Assembly: GCA_019115455.1 (NCBI GenBank)
Contig: DXDN01000020.1
Location: forward strand, 1-64,000
From: Candidatus Eubacterium faecigallinarum
GTDB lineage: Bacteria > Bacillota > Clostridia > Oscillospirales > Acutalibacteraceae
Direction of reading: 5' to 3'
DNA: 64,000 bases
In this document: positions 52,558 to 60,646 of the stretch, piece by piece
How positions within the stretch are numbered: position 1 is the first letter of the stretch
Layout: each line of letters opens with the position of its first letter
Notes under the pieces: model-generated
Told to the model about the DNA's origin: nothing
The model's database searches: none
Seen by the model: only the letters and a program-made list of their open reading frames with translations
Position numbers and translations under genes: made by a program

Positions 52558-52593
52558 TTGACACGGTAAATTTAATATGGTAGCATATTACCA
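52558..52593 (+). promoter_or_regulatory. Promoter and operator-like repeat of the his operon
   Basis: TTGACA (52558-52563) and TAGCAT (52581-52586), 17 bp apart, in the 148-bp gap after polC. An inverted repeat TGGTA-N6-TACCA (52578-52593) covers the -10 box, a position suited to a repressor. A further 9-bp stem TATCACTTT/AAAGTGATA (52501-52539) lies upstream. No T-box or terminator-antiterminator fold is seen. Confidence 0.55.
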
Positions 52594-52625
52594 CTCTACC
52601 ACACTAAAGCAAACGGGAGGAAAGT

Positions 52626-54239
52626 ATGAAAAGATATTCAAAACTGACTCCTCAGGGCAGCAGGGATCTGCTTTTTGAGGAATGTGACGACAGACGAAGA
52701 GTTGAAACCATATTGTCAGATCTGTTTAAAGAGCATAATTACCGTAAGGTAATGACTCCCACAATTGAATACTTTGATGTTTTTAACAGCGACAATCTCG
52801 GCATAGAGGCGGAGGAAATGTATAAGCTGTCGGACAATCAGGGCAGGACAACAGTGCTTCGTCCCGATAATACGGCGCCTATAGCACGCCTTGTTGCCAC
52901 GAGGCTGTCGGACAGTGATTTTCCCGTGCGCCTGTATTATAATCAGAATATATATATCCGCAACAAGCAGCTTGCCGGCCGCACTGATGAGATTGAGCAG
53001 AGCGGCATTGAATTTATCGGCGACGCAAGCATGGAGGCGGATATAGAAGTTATTTCCATGGCATACGAGGCGCTTAAGAGAAACGACGTGCATTCCTTTA
53101 AGCTGGAGCTTTGCCATGCAGGATTTTTTAATTCCATTCTTGATAAAATGGAGCTTTCAGCCTCAGAAAAGGCGGATATATGCAGTCTTATCGAGGGCAA
53201 GAATTACTCCGCCCTCAATGACTTGCTTGACAAAATGGGTACCAGCGCCGAGGCTGATATGATAAAGAAACTGCCGAGACTTTTCGGCGATGTTTCCGTA
53301 ATTGACGAGGCTAAGTCCCTTTATGATAACAAGGAGGCTAACCAGGCGCTTGATTATCTCAGAGAAGTTTATGAAAAGCTTTGCGCGCTGGGATTCAGGG
53401 AGAATATACTTATTGACCTGAGCCTTGTAAACAGAAGTAACTATTATACCGGCGTTATTTTCCGCGGCTACGCACAGGGAAGCGGCGTTACGATACTTTC
53501 CGGCGGACGATATGACAATCTTATCGCTCAGTTCGGGCTTGACGCTCCGGCTATCGGCTTCGGCGTTGATGTAAACGCTCTTTGCGATGTTATGCGTGAC
53601 GAGATAAACATTGACCGTCCGCTTAGAATTGCCCTTACAAAGGGCAGACTTGAAAAATCCTCAGTTGCTCTTTTCAAAACCATGGGGCTTGACACCAGCG
53701 AGCTTGAAAACAAGGGCAGACGCCTTATTTTGCCTGTGGGCGATTATGAGGCGGTGCTTTCAAAGGCGCCTGACGTTATCACATACGTTGAACACGGCGT
53801 GTGCGATATTGGCGTTGTGGGCAAGGATACTATTGTGGAACACGGCAACTCCTTTTATGAGGTTATTGACCTTAATATCGGCAAGTGCCGCTTTGCCCTT
53901 GCGTGTCCTAAGGGTACAGACTTTTTCTCCGGCTACAAGCGCAAAGTAGTTGCAAGCAAGTATCCCAGAGTTGCAAGGGAGTATTTTAAATCAAAAGGTA
54001 TGGACGTCGATATAATCAAAATTGAGGGCAGTGTTGAGCTTGCTCCGCTGCTGGGTCTTGCAGACGGTATTGTCGATATCGTTGAAACCGGCTCCACGCT
54101 CAAGGAAAACGGACTTGAAGTTGTTGACGAGATAATGCCCATCTCAGCCAGAGTTATCGTAAATATGGCGTCAATGAAGCTGAGAAAGGACGAAATAGAA
54201 AATTTCCTGAACGATCTTGAATTAGCGTCGCAGGTATGA
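52626..54239 (+). CDS. hisZG: Fused HisZ-HisG: ATP phosphoribosyltransferase regulatory and catalytic subunits
   Basis: 537 residues in one unbroken frame. Residues 1-330 are HisZ, a histidyl-tRNA synthetase paralogue: TPQGSRDLLFEECDDRR, RPDNTAPIARLVATRL (motif 2-like), QSGIEFIGD and a YYTGVIFRGY...SGGRYDNL C-terminal part, without the HisRS anticodon domain. Residues 331-537 are short-form HisG: RPLRIALTKGRLEKSSVALF, TYVEHGVCDIGVVGKD, the PRPP-binding DGIVDIVETGSTLKENGL and a C-terminal helix. The enzyme condenses ATP and PRPP, the first step of histidine synthesis; short HisG is inactive without HisZ, so the fusion fixes them 1:1. Both halves look complete. SD GGGAGG. Confidence 0.93.
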   Translation: MKRYSKLTPQGSRDLLFEECDDRRRVETILSDLFKEHNYRKVMTPTIEYFDVFNSDNLGIEAEEMYKLSDNQGRTTVLRPDNTAPIARLVATRLSDSDFPVRLYYNQNIYIRNKQLAGRTDEIEQSGIEFIGDASMEADIEVISMAYEALKRNDVHSFKLELCHAGFFNSILDKMELSASEKADICSLIEGKNYSALNDLLDKMGTSAEADMIKKLPRLFGDVSVIDEAKSLYDNKEANQALDYLREVYEKLCALGFRENILIDLSLVNRSNYYTGVIFRGYAQGSGVTILSGGRYDNLIAQFGLDAPAIGFGVDVNALCDVMRDEINIDRPLRIALTKGRLEKSSVALFKTMGLDTSELENKGRRLILPVGDYEAVLSKAPDVITYVEHGVCDIGVVGKDTIVEHGNSFYEVIDLNIGKCRFALACPKGTDFFSGYKRKVVASKYPRVAREYFKSKGMDVDIIKIEGSVELAPLLGLADGIVDIVETGSTLKENGLEVVDEIMPISARVIVNMASMKLRKDEIENFLNDLELASQV

Positions 54240-54252
54240 AGAGGTGTTTGAT

Positions 54253-55536
54253 ATGAATATTACACGAGCCAACGGCAAGTCAGAATATGCCATGGTGGAA
54301 AATTTAAAAAAGCGTGCCGGCGAAGCCGACGCAAAAGTAGTTGATATTGTTAAAAACATAATCAATTCCGTAAAGGAACAGGGCGACGAGGCTGTCAGGG
54401 AATTCACCGCCCGTTTTGACGGAGCTGTGCCAAAGAAGACCGTTGTTGAAAAGGACGAGCTTCAGGGTTATCTTGATATGGTGGACGATGATTTCAAAAA
54501 AGCAATCGTAAACGCCAAGAATAATATATATGATTTTCACGCCCGTCAGGCACAGCAGTCCTGGATGACGACTCAAGAAAACGGCGTAATTATGGGTCAG
54601 CGCGTAAGAGGGCTTAAGCGTGTCGGAATATATGTTCCCGGCGGCACGGCTGCTTATCCGTCCTCAGTTCTTATGAATGCGATTCCTGCCAAAATAGCAG
54701 GCGTTGAGGAAATAATCATGGTTACGCCCCCGTCAAAGGACGGCAACCCGAACCCCGATATTATGGCGGCGGCGGCAGTAGCCGGAGTAGACAGAGTCTT
54801 TCTCGTGGGAGGAGCACAGGCGGTTGCCGCTCTTGCCTACGGAACAGAAAAGATTCCTAAGGTTGACAAGATAGTCGGACCGGGCAATATATTTGTTGCT
54901 ACCGCAAAGAAGCTGCTTTACGGCGTTGTTGATATTGATATGATAGCAGGACCGTCTGAAATTCTCATTGTAGCTGATAAAAGCGCAAAGCCGGAATTCC
55001 TTGCGGCAGACCTTATGAGCCAGGCGGAGCACGACAAGCTGGCGTCAGCTATTTTGCTGACTACATCTTTTGATATTGCAAAAGCAACCGCCAGAGAGAT
55101 AGACAGGCAGATAAAATACCTTGTAAGACAGGAGATAATTGAGGAGTCATTAGATAATTTCGGCGAGATAATCGTGTGCGAGAATCTCGACCAGGCAATC
55201 GAGTTTGCAAACGAGCTTGCTCCTGAGCATCTTGAAATGTGCGTTGAGGAACCCCTTAAATATATAGGCAGACTTGACAACGCAGGCTCGGTATTCCTTG
55301 GCAATTATTCCCCTGAGCCGCTGGGTGATTACTATGCAGGTCCTAACCACGTTCTGCCCACCAGCGGCACGGCGAGATTTTTCTCTCCGCTTTCAGTGGA
55401 CAGCTTTATTAAAAAGAGCTCATTTATCTATTATACTGAAAACGAGCTAAAAAAAGCTAAGGACGATATTGTTAAACTTGCTGAATCTGAGGGACTTACC
55501 GCCCACGCTAATTCAATTAAAGTAAGATTTGAATGA
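54253..55536 (+). CDS. hisD: Histidinol dehydrogenase
   Basis: Zinc enzyme for the last two steps, L-histidinol to histidine with 2 NAD. 427 residues: RVGIYVPGGTAAYPSSVLMNAIPAKIAGV, VDKIVGPGNIFVATAKKLLYG, DMIAGPSEILI, the zinc-ligand region QAEHDKL and PNHVLPTSGTARF. ATG 54253 follows GAGGTG; a GTG at 54244 falls on the SD. The stop overlaps the next gene (ATGA), so the inserted MBL gene is coupled to hisD. Confidence 0.97.
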   Translation: MNITRANGKSEYAMVENLKKRAGEADAKVVDIVKNIINSVKEQGDEAVREFTARFDGAVPKKTVVEKDELQGYLDMVDDDFKKAIVNAKNNIYDFHARQAQQSWMTTQENGVIMGQRVRGLKRVGIYVPGGTAAYPSSVLMNAIPAKIAGVEEIIMVTPPSKDGNPNPDIMAAAAVAGVDRVFLVGGAQAVAALAYGTEKIPKVDKIVGPGNIFVATAKKLLYGVVDIDMIAGPSEILIVADKSAKPEFLAADLMSQAEHDKLASAILLTTSFDIAKATAREIDRQIKYLVRQEIIEESLDNFGEIIVCENLDQAIEFANELAPEHLEMCVEEPLKYIGRLDNAGSVFLGNYSPEPLGDYYAGPNHVLPTSGTARFFSPLSVDSFIKKSSFIYYTENELKKAKDDIVKLAESEGLTAHANSIKVRFE

Positions 55537-56432
55537 GAGAGATAAAAAGGCGAATACCTGCCGCTGTGGCAATTATTCTGGTTTTGTTAATATGCGCCGC
55601 AGCTTATTTTTACGGCAGTGCTGATGAGGAAAAATCATCTGAAGCAATAAGCCGTTCGGATGATATAATCACCGTTCATTATATTGACGTGGGTCAGGGC
55701 GACAGTGAGTTTGTGGAGCTTCCCAACGGAGAATGTATGCTCATTGACGCCGGAACCAAGGAAAGCTTTGATACAATTTCACAGGTTATTGAAAGCTGTG
55801 GCTATGACAGCATAAATTATGTGGTAGCAACTCATCCCCACGCTGACCACATCGGCTCAATGAGCCAAATTATTGACGAATATGATATCGGCGAGTTTTA
55901 TATGCCAAAGGTTTCCTCAACCTCAAAAACATACGAAAATATGATTGATTCATTAAATGAAAGCAATGTCAGCGTTTTTGAGGCTAAGGCAGGTGTAAAC
56001 ATATTTTATGATGAAGATATAAGCATTGACATACTTGCCCCGTCATCAGACAGTTACGAGGAGACAAACGATTATTCAGCTGTAATTAAGATTACCTACG
56101 GCGAAAACTCCTTTTTGTTTTGCGGCGACGCAGAGACTGAATCGGAAACAGAGATGCTCCTTAACGGCGCCGAAAAACTCTCGGCAGATGTGTTTAAGGT
56201 TGGTCACCACGGCTCTGACAGCTCTACCTCAGAAGAATTTTTGAGCACAGTCAGTCCGCAGTATGCGGTTATATCCTGCGGCGCAGGCAATTCCTACGGT
56301 CATCCTCATACAGAGGTTCTTGAACGGCTGGAAAAGCACGGCGTTGAAACTTACCGCACGGACGATTACGGCGATATTACGATTTCCTGCGGAGCGAGCG
56401 GAGGATTTAATGTTGAATACGAGGACGACTGA
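55533..56432 (+). CDS. ComEC-like metallo-beta-lactamase protein with membrane anchor
   Basis: 299 residues. A basic start (MREIKRRIP) and one hydrophobic helix (AAVAIILVLLICAAAYFYG, about 10-28) act as signal anchor; the MBL domain is outside. Metal motif THPHADHIG (H101, H103, D105, H106), with HYIDVGQGDSEFVELPNGECMLIDAG, FCGDAETESE and KVGHHGSDSS. This matches the ComEC C-terminal domain family, whose free members may be extracellular nucleases or phosphodiesterases. It overlaps hisD (ATGA) and is overlapped by a DUF3006 gene, the usual partner of such proteins. No link to histidine synthesis is known. Confidence 0.87.
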   Translation: MREIKRRIPAAVAIILVLLICAAAYFYGSADEEKSSEAISRSDDIITVHYIDVGQGDSEFVELPNGECMLIDAGTKESFDTISQVIESCGYDSINYVVATHPHADHIGSMSQIIDEYDIGEFYMPKVSSTSKTYENMIDSLNESNVSVFEAKAGVNIFYDEDISIDILAPSSDSYEETNDYSAVIKITYGENSFLFCGDAETESETEMLLNGAEKLSADVFKVGHHGSDSSTSEEFLSTVSPQYAVISCGAGNSYGHPHTEVLERLEKHGVETYRTDDYGDITISCGASGGFNVEYEDD

Positions 56433-56632
56433 TGAAGTGGATAATTGACAGAATCGAAGGAGACACCGCCGTTTGCGAAACGGAAAACGGAGGCTTTGCT
56501 GACATTAAGCTTGAAAGCCTGCCGACCGGTGCAAAAGAGGGCGATGTTCTGATACTTTGTATTGACAAAGCCGAAACAGAAAAGAGAAACGAAGATTTGA
56601 ACAGGAAAATGAACAGCCTGTTTAAAGATTGA
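56432..56632 (+). CDS. DUF3006 small protein
   Basis: 66 residues: MKWIIDRIEGDTAVCETENGGFADI at the start, then SLPTGAKEGDVLIL and a charged helical tail. This is the DUF3006 pattern, a small beta-barrel-like protein often encoded next to ComEC-like MBL proteins, as here with a one-base overlap. Function unknown. Confidence 0.85.
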   Translation: MKWIIDRIEGDTAVCETENGGFADIKLESLPTGAKEGDVLILCIDKAETEKRNEDLNRKMNSLFKD

Positions 56633-56645
56633 CGGAGGACGTTAT

Positions 56646-57224
56646 ATGAGAACTGCTACTATTGAAAGAAATACTAAGGAAACGCAGATTTCGGTTGAGC
56701 TTGACCTTGACGGCGGAGAGGTTGAAATCTCCACAGGTATTGGCTTTTTTGACCATATGCTCAATGCCTTTGCCGTTCACGGCGGATTCGGACTTAAGGT
56801 TCAGGTTAAGGGGGACCTTGAGGTGGACACTCACCATACGGTGGAGGATACCGGTATTGCTCTGGGCGCAGCGTTTAAGCAGGCTTTGGGCGATATGAGT
56901 GGCATAGTCCGTTACGGCTCATTTTCCGTTCCCATGGACGAGGCGCTGGCAAACTGCGTTCTTGACATTTCAAACAGACCGTTTCTTGTGTTTAAAGCAT
57001 CGTTTGAGCAGGAGCTTTGCGGAGATTATGAGACCTGTGTTACAGAGGAATTTTTCAGGGCTTTTGCCATGAATTCATGTATAACCCTGCATATATCCGT
57101 GCCTTACGGAGCAAACGCTCACCACGAGATAGAAGCGATATTCAAAGCCGTTGCCCACGCTATGAAAATTGCAGTAAGCCGCAATCAGGACGGCAGCGTG
57201 CTTTCAACCAAAGGAGTTCTTTGA
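56646..57224 (+). CDS. hisB: Imidazoleglycerol-phosphate dehydratase
   Basis: Sixth step of histidine synthesis. 192 residues, the monofunctional form without histidinol phosphatase. Mn-site motifs: GIGFFDHMLNAFAVHGGF and DTHHTVEDTGIALG in the first half-repeat, and PYGANAHHEIEAIFKAVAHAM in the second; also KGVL at the C-terminus. The stop overlaps hisA (TGATG). Confidence 0.97.
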   Translation: MRTATIERNTKETQISVELDLDGGEVEISTGIGFFDHMLNAFAVHGGFGLKVQVKGDLEVDTHHTVEDTGIALGAAFKQALGDMSGIVRYGSFSVPMDEALANCVLDISNRPFLVFKASFEQELCGDYETCVTEEFFRAFAMNSCITLHISVPYGANAHHEIEAIFKAVAHAMKIAVSRNQDGSVLSTKGVL

Positions 57225-57937
57225 TGATAATTTTCCCAGCAATTGATATAATTGACGGCAAGCCTGTAAGGCTTTATAAAGGCGATTTTTCAACTGCCGC
57301 ACAGGTTGCGGAGGATGCGCTGGAGACAGCTCTGTCCTTCGTGGAAGCAGGCTGTGAATGGGTGCACATGGTGGACCTTGACGGCTCGCTAAAAAAGAAA
57401 CCGGTAAATGCTCAGACATTTATCACCGTAGCGCGTGAAACACCTCTTAAGGTTGAGCTTGGCGGCGGAATACGTACTATGAATGATATTGATTTTTACG
57501 CCCAAAACGGAATCAGCAGAATAATACTCGGCTCTGTTGCGCTTAAGGACCCTCAGCTTGTTAAGGAAGCTGTTAAGGAGTTCGGCGACCTGATAGCCGT
57601 TGGAATTGACGCAAAAAACGGTTATGCCGCCGCCGAGGGCTGGACTCAGAGCAGTAATGTTTATTTCACAGACCTTGCCTCTCAAATGGAAAGCGCAGGC
57701 GTTAAGACAATTATTTATACGGACATCGGCAGGGACGGTACCCTGTCCGGCCCTAACATAGAACAGCTTAAGGAGATAAATGACGCTGTCTCCTGCAACA
57801 TAACCGCCTCAGGCGGAGTAACGGATATCAATGATATCCGCCTGCTGCGTGACAACGGTCTTTACGCCGCAATCTGCGGAAAGAGTATATACCAAGGCAC
57901 ATTAAATCTAAAAGAGGCTGTGGAGGCTTGCAAATGA
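57224..57937 (+). CDS. hisA: ProFAR isomerase HisA
   Basis: Fourth step of the pathway, an Amadori-type isomerase. 237 residues with a beta/alpha barrel: [21 protein letters not shown] (first catalytic Asp), [62 protein letters not shown] (second catalytic Asp) and [17 protein letters not shown] 57224 after AAGGAG is chosen; frames open upstream inside hisB are not family-like. Followed by hisI with an ATGA overlap; hisF, which usually comes next, is missing. Confidence 0.96.
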   Translation: MIIFPAIDIIDGKPVRLYKGDFSTAAQVAEDALETALSFVEAGCEWVHMVDLDGSLKKKPVNAQTFITVARETPLKVELGGGIRTMNDIDFYAQNGISRIILGSVALKDPQLVKEAVKEFGDLIAVGIDAKNGYAAAEGWTQSSNVYFTDLASQMESAGVKTIIYTDIGRDGTLSGPNIEQLKEINDAVSCNITASGGVTDINDIRLLRDNGLYAAICGKSIYQGTLNLKEAVEACK

Positions 57938-58257
57938 CGGATATGGATATAGAAAAATATTTTAAAAAAGCGCCGCTTCTTCCTGCAATAATTCAGGAGG
58001 AGTCCACCGGCGAGGTGCTGATGCTTGCGTATATGAACAGGGAGTCGCTGAAAAAGACTCTCGAAACAGGCTATACATGGTTTTATTCCCGTTCAAGGCA
58101 GGAGCTTTGGAACAAGGGCGCCACATCGGGCCACGTGCAGAAGATTGTGTCAATCCACGGCGACTGCGACGACGACACACTGCTTATAAAGGTTATTCAG
58201 ACAGGAGCCGCCTGCCACACAGGCAGTCATTCCTGCTTCTTTAACAAAATAATGTAA
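57934..58257 (+). CDS. hisI: Phosphoribosyl-AMP cyclohydrolase
   Basis: Third step of histidine synthesis, opens the adenine ring. 107 residues: [45 protein letters not shown], then the metal sites [11 protein letters not shown] and [13 protein letters not shown]. Separate from hisE (not fused as in enterobacteria). ATG 57934 follows GTGGAGG; it overlaps the hisA stop. Confidence 0.96.
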   Translation: MTDMDIEKYFKKAPLLPAIIQEESTGEVLMLAYMNRESLKKTLETGYTWFYSRSRQELWNKGATSGHVQKIVSIHGDCDDDTLLIKVIQTGAACHTGSHSCFFNKIM

Positions 58258-58289
58258 ATAAATTAACCGTTATTATTCCAGGAGGATTT

Positions 58290-58613
58290 ATGGATTATAT
58301 TAAGAGCGAATATCAGATAATACTTGACAGAAAGGCTGCTCAGCAGGAGGGCTCATATACCTGCTATCTTTTTGAGCAGGGTATTGATAAAATACTTAAG
58401 AAAGTCGGCGAAGAATGTACCGAAATGGTAATTGCCGCAAAAAATAATGACAAAGACGAAACCGTGTATGAAATTACCGACTTGATATATCATACGCTTG
58501 TAATGATGGCAAATCAGGGAATAACGCCTGAGGATATCGAGGCTGAGCTTGAAAAGAGAGCGGCAAAATCAGGTAACCTCAAGAAATTTCACGTGGTAGA
58601 CAAAAATACATAA
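58290..58613 (+). CDS. hisE: Phosphoribosyl-ATP pyrophosphatase
   Basis: Second step of histidine synthesis. 107 residues of the MazG-like all-helical fold: SYTCYLFEQGIDKILKKVGEECTEMVIAAKNND with the metal-binding EExxE pattern, then EITDLIYHTLVMMANQGI. Last his gene of the operon; its stop overlaps the recJ start by one base. Confidence 0.95.
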   Translation: MDYIKSEYQIILDRKAAQQEGSYTCYLFEQGIDKILKKVGEECTEMVIAAKNNDKDETVYEITDLIYHTLVMMANQGITPEDIEAELEKRAAKSGNLKKFHVVDKNT

Positions 58614-60646
58614 TGGCTCATAAGAAATGGATAATTGCGCATGCCGACAAGGAAAAGGCGTCGCAGTTAAGCGAAAAACTCAATATCGACCCGTTTATCG
58701 CATTCCTGCTGGTTTCAAGAGGGATAGACGATGAACTTTCCGCTTCAGACTTTCTGACGGAGGGCTGCGCATTTACCTCGCCTTATTCATTAAAAGATAT
58801 GGATAAGGCTGTTTCCCGTATTAATGAAGCGCTGGAAAACGGTGAGAAAATATGTATTTACGGCGACTACGACTGCGACGGCGTAACGGCAACGGCGCTG
58901 CTTTATTCTTTTTTTGAAAGCATGGGCGGCGACGTTATGTACTTTATACCTGATCGCCTTACTGACGGATACGGTATGAATATATCCGCCGTGGAAAAAA
59001 TAAAAGCTCTCGGTACTGATTTGATAATAACTGTTGATAACGGAATTGCCTCGGTAAAAGAGGCTGAGCATATCTATTCTCTTGGAATGGAGCTTATTGT
59101 TACCGACCATCACCAGATTCCAAAAGAACTGCCCAGAGCCTGCGCCGTTATAAATCCTCACAGAACGGACAATAATATAAAATTCCGTGATTTTGCCGGT
59201 GTCGGGGTAGCTTTTAAGCTTGCCTGCGCGCTTTATGACGGCGATATCAGCGACTTGCTTGAGCAGTATGCTGACCTTGTTACACTGGGAACAATAGGCG
59301 ATATGGTGCCCCTCAAAAATGAAAACAGGGGTTTTGTAAGCGCCGGTCTTAAACTCATAAACAATAATTCCAGAACAGGGATTGAAGCGCTTCGCCGTGT
59401 GGCAGGCAATATTGATAACGAGCTTACGTCTGTTGACGCAGCGTTTCAGCTTTGTCCGCGTATCAATGCCGCCGGAAGAATGGATTCTGCATCAAAAGCG
59501 GTGGAGCTTCTGCTGTGCGATGATTACGAGGAGGCTCGGTTTAAAGCTGAGCAGCTTAATATCGAGAACACTCACCGCCATGAGGTTGAAAATAATATTG
59601 CCGATGATATCAGGAGTATAATATCCGAAAAGCCTTCGCTTGCTCAAGCGAGAGTGCTTGTTATCGCCGGCAGGAATTATCATCACGGAGTTATCGGTAT
59701 AGCGGCGGCGCATCTTGTTTCCGCCTATGGCAAGCCTGCGATTGTAATCGGTATCGACGATGACGGCAAATGCACCGGCTCTGCCAGGAGTATCGACGGC
59801 TTCAATATTTTTGAGGCGATAAGCTACTGCTCTGATCTTCTGACTCATTTCGGCGGTCATCCTTTGGCGGCAGGACTCGGCATTGAGCAGGATAATATCG
59901 ACGCTTTCAGAGAAAAGATAAATGAATATGCACTAAATCAGTATCCTGTTATGCCTGCGCCAAGCCTTAATCTTGACTGTAAGCTGTCGCCCTTTTATCT
60001 TAATACTGAGCTTGTGGATAATCTTTCGGCGCTGGAGCCGTACGGAGCTGATAATCCACAGCCTGTTTTCGGTTTATATAACGTTAAGCTTGCGGGAGTT
60101 ACGCCCATGGGCGACGGACGTCATATCCGTATGGAAATCCAGAAAAAGGGCAAAACTTTTAAAATCGCAAGATTTAATACAAGTGTTGCTGATTTTCCTT
60201 ACAGAGTCGGCGATATGCTTGATATAGCTATTAAGGTTTCAAAGAATTTTTACAAGGGCAAGTATTATCTGTCAATTATGGCGGAGGACGTAAGGCTAAA
60301 CGGAATAGACGACGACAAGTATTTCAGCCAAAAAAATGAGATGGAGCTTTTTAAATGCGGATATTCGGCTCAGGGCATAACCTGCCCCGACAGGCATACT
60401 TTTGCCGGTGTTTACAGATTTCTTAAAAGTAATTCTGATTTGAACTATACAACGGATGATTTGTATTTCGCCATGCGCCAGCAGCTAAGCTACAGCACGG
60501 TTAGCTTTGTTTTGCAGGCGTTTTGCGAAACGGGAATTATCAGCCTTGATAACGGCAGGATAAAGCTTAATGCTACAGAGGGCAAGGCTGACCTTGAAAA
60601 TACCAATGTAATAAAAATCCTGAAGGGAAGGCTTAATATTGAGTGA
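58613..60646 (+). CDS. recJ: Single-stranded-DNA-specific exonuclease RecJ
   Basis: 5'-3' ssDNA exonuclease of the DHH family used in recombination and mismatch repair. 677 residues: motif I GDYDCDGVTATALLY, motif II TVDNGIAS, motif III VTDHHQIPKELP, motif IV LGTIGDMVPLK in the DHH domain; DHHA1 with SARSIDGFNIFEAI and FGGHPLAAGLG; then an OB fold (about 450-560) and a C-terminal domain with a winged-helix look (about 590-677). Coupled to hisE by TAATG and to relA by an 8-bp overlap. Confidence 0.96.
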   Translation: MAHKKWIIAHADKEKASQLSEKLNIDPFIAFLLVSRGIDDELSASDFLTEGCAFTSPYSLKDMDKAVSRINEALENGEKICIYGDYDCDGVTATALLYSFFESMGGDVMYFIPDRLTDGYGMNISAVEKIKALGTDLIITVDNGIASVKEAEHIYSLGMELIVTDHHQIPKELPRACAVINPHRTDNNIKFRDFAGVGVAFKLACALYDGDISDLLEQYADLVTLGTIGDMVPLKNENRGFVSAGLKLINNNSRTGIEALRRVAGNIDNELTSVDAAFQLCPRINAAGRMDSASKAVELLLCDDYEEARFKAEQLNIENTHRHEVENNIADDIRSIISEKPSLAQARVLVIAGRNYHHGVIGIAAAHLVSAYGKPAIVIGIDDDGKCTGSARSIDGFNIFEAISYCSDLLTHFGGHPLAAGLGIEQDNIDAFREKINEYALNQYPVMPAPSLNLDCKLSPFYLNTELVDNLSALEPYGADNPQPVFGLYNVKLAGVTPMGDGRHIRMEIQKKGKTFKIARFNTSVADFPYRVGDMLDIAIKVSKNFYKGKYYLSIMAEDVRLNGIDDDKYFSQKNEMELFKCGYSAQGITCPDRHTFAGVYRFLKSNSDLNYTTDDLYFAMRQQLSYSTVSFVLQAFCETGIISLDNGRIKLNATEGKADLENTNVIKILKGRLNIE

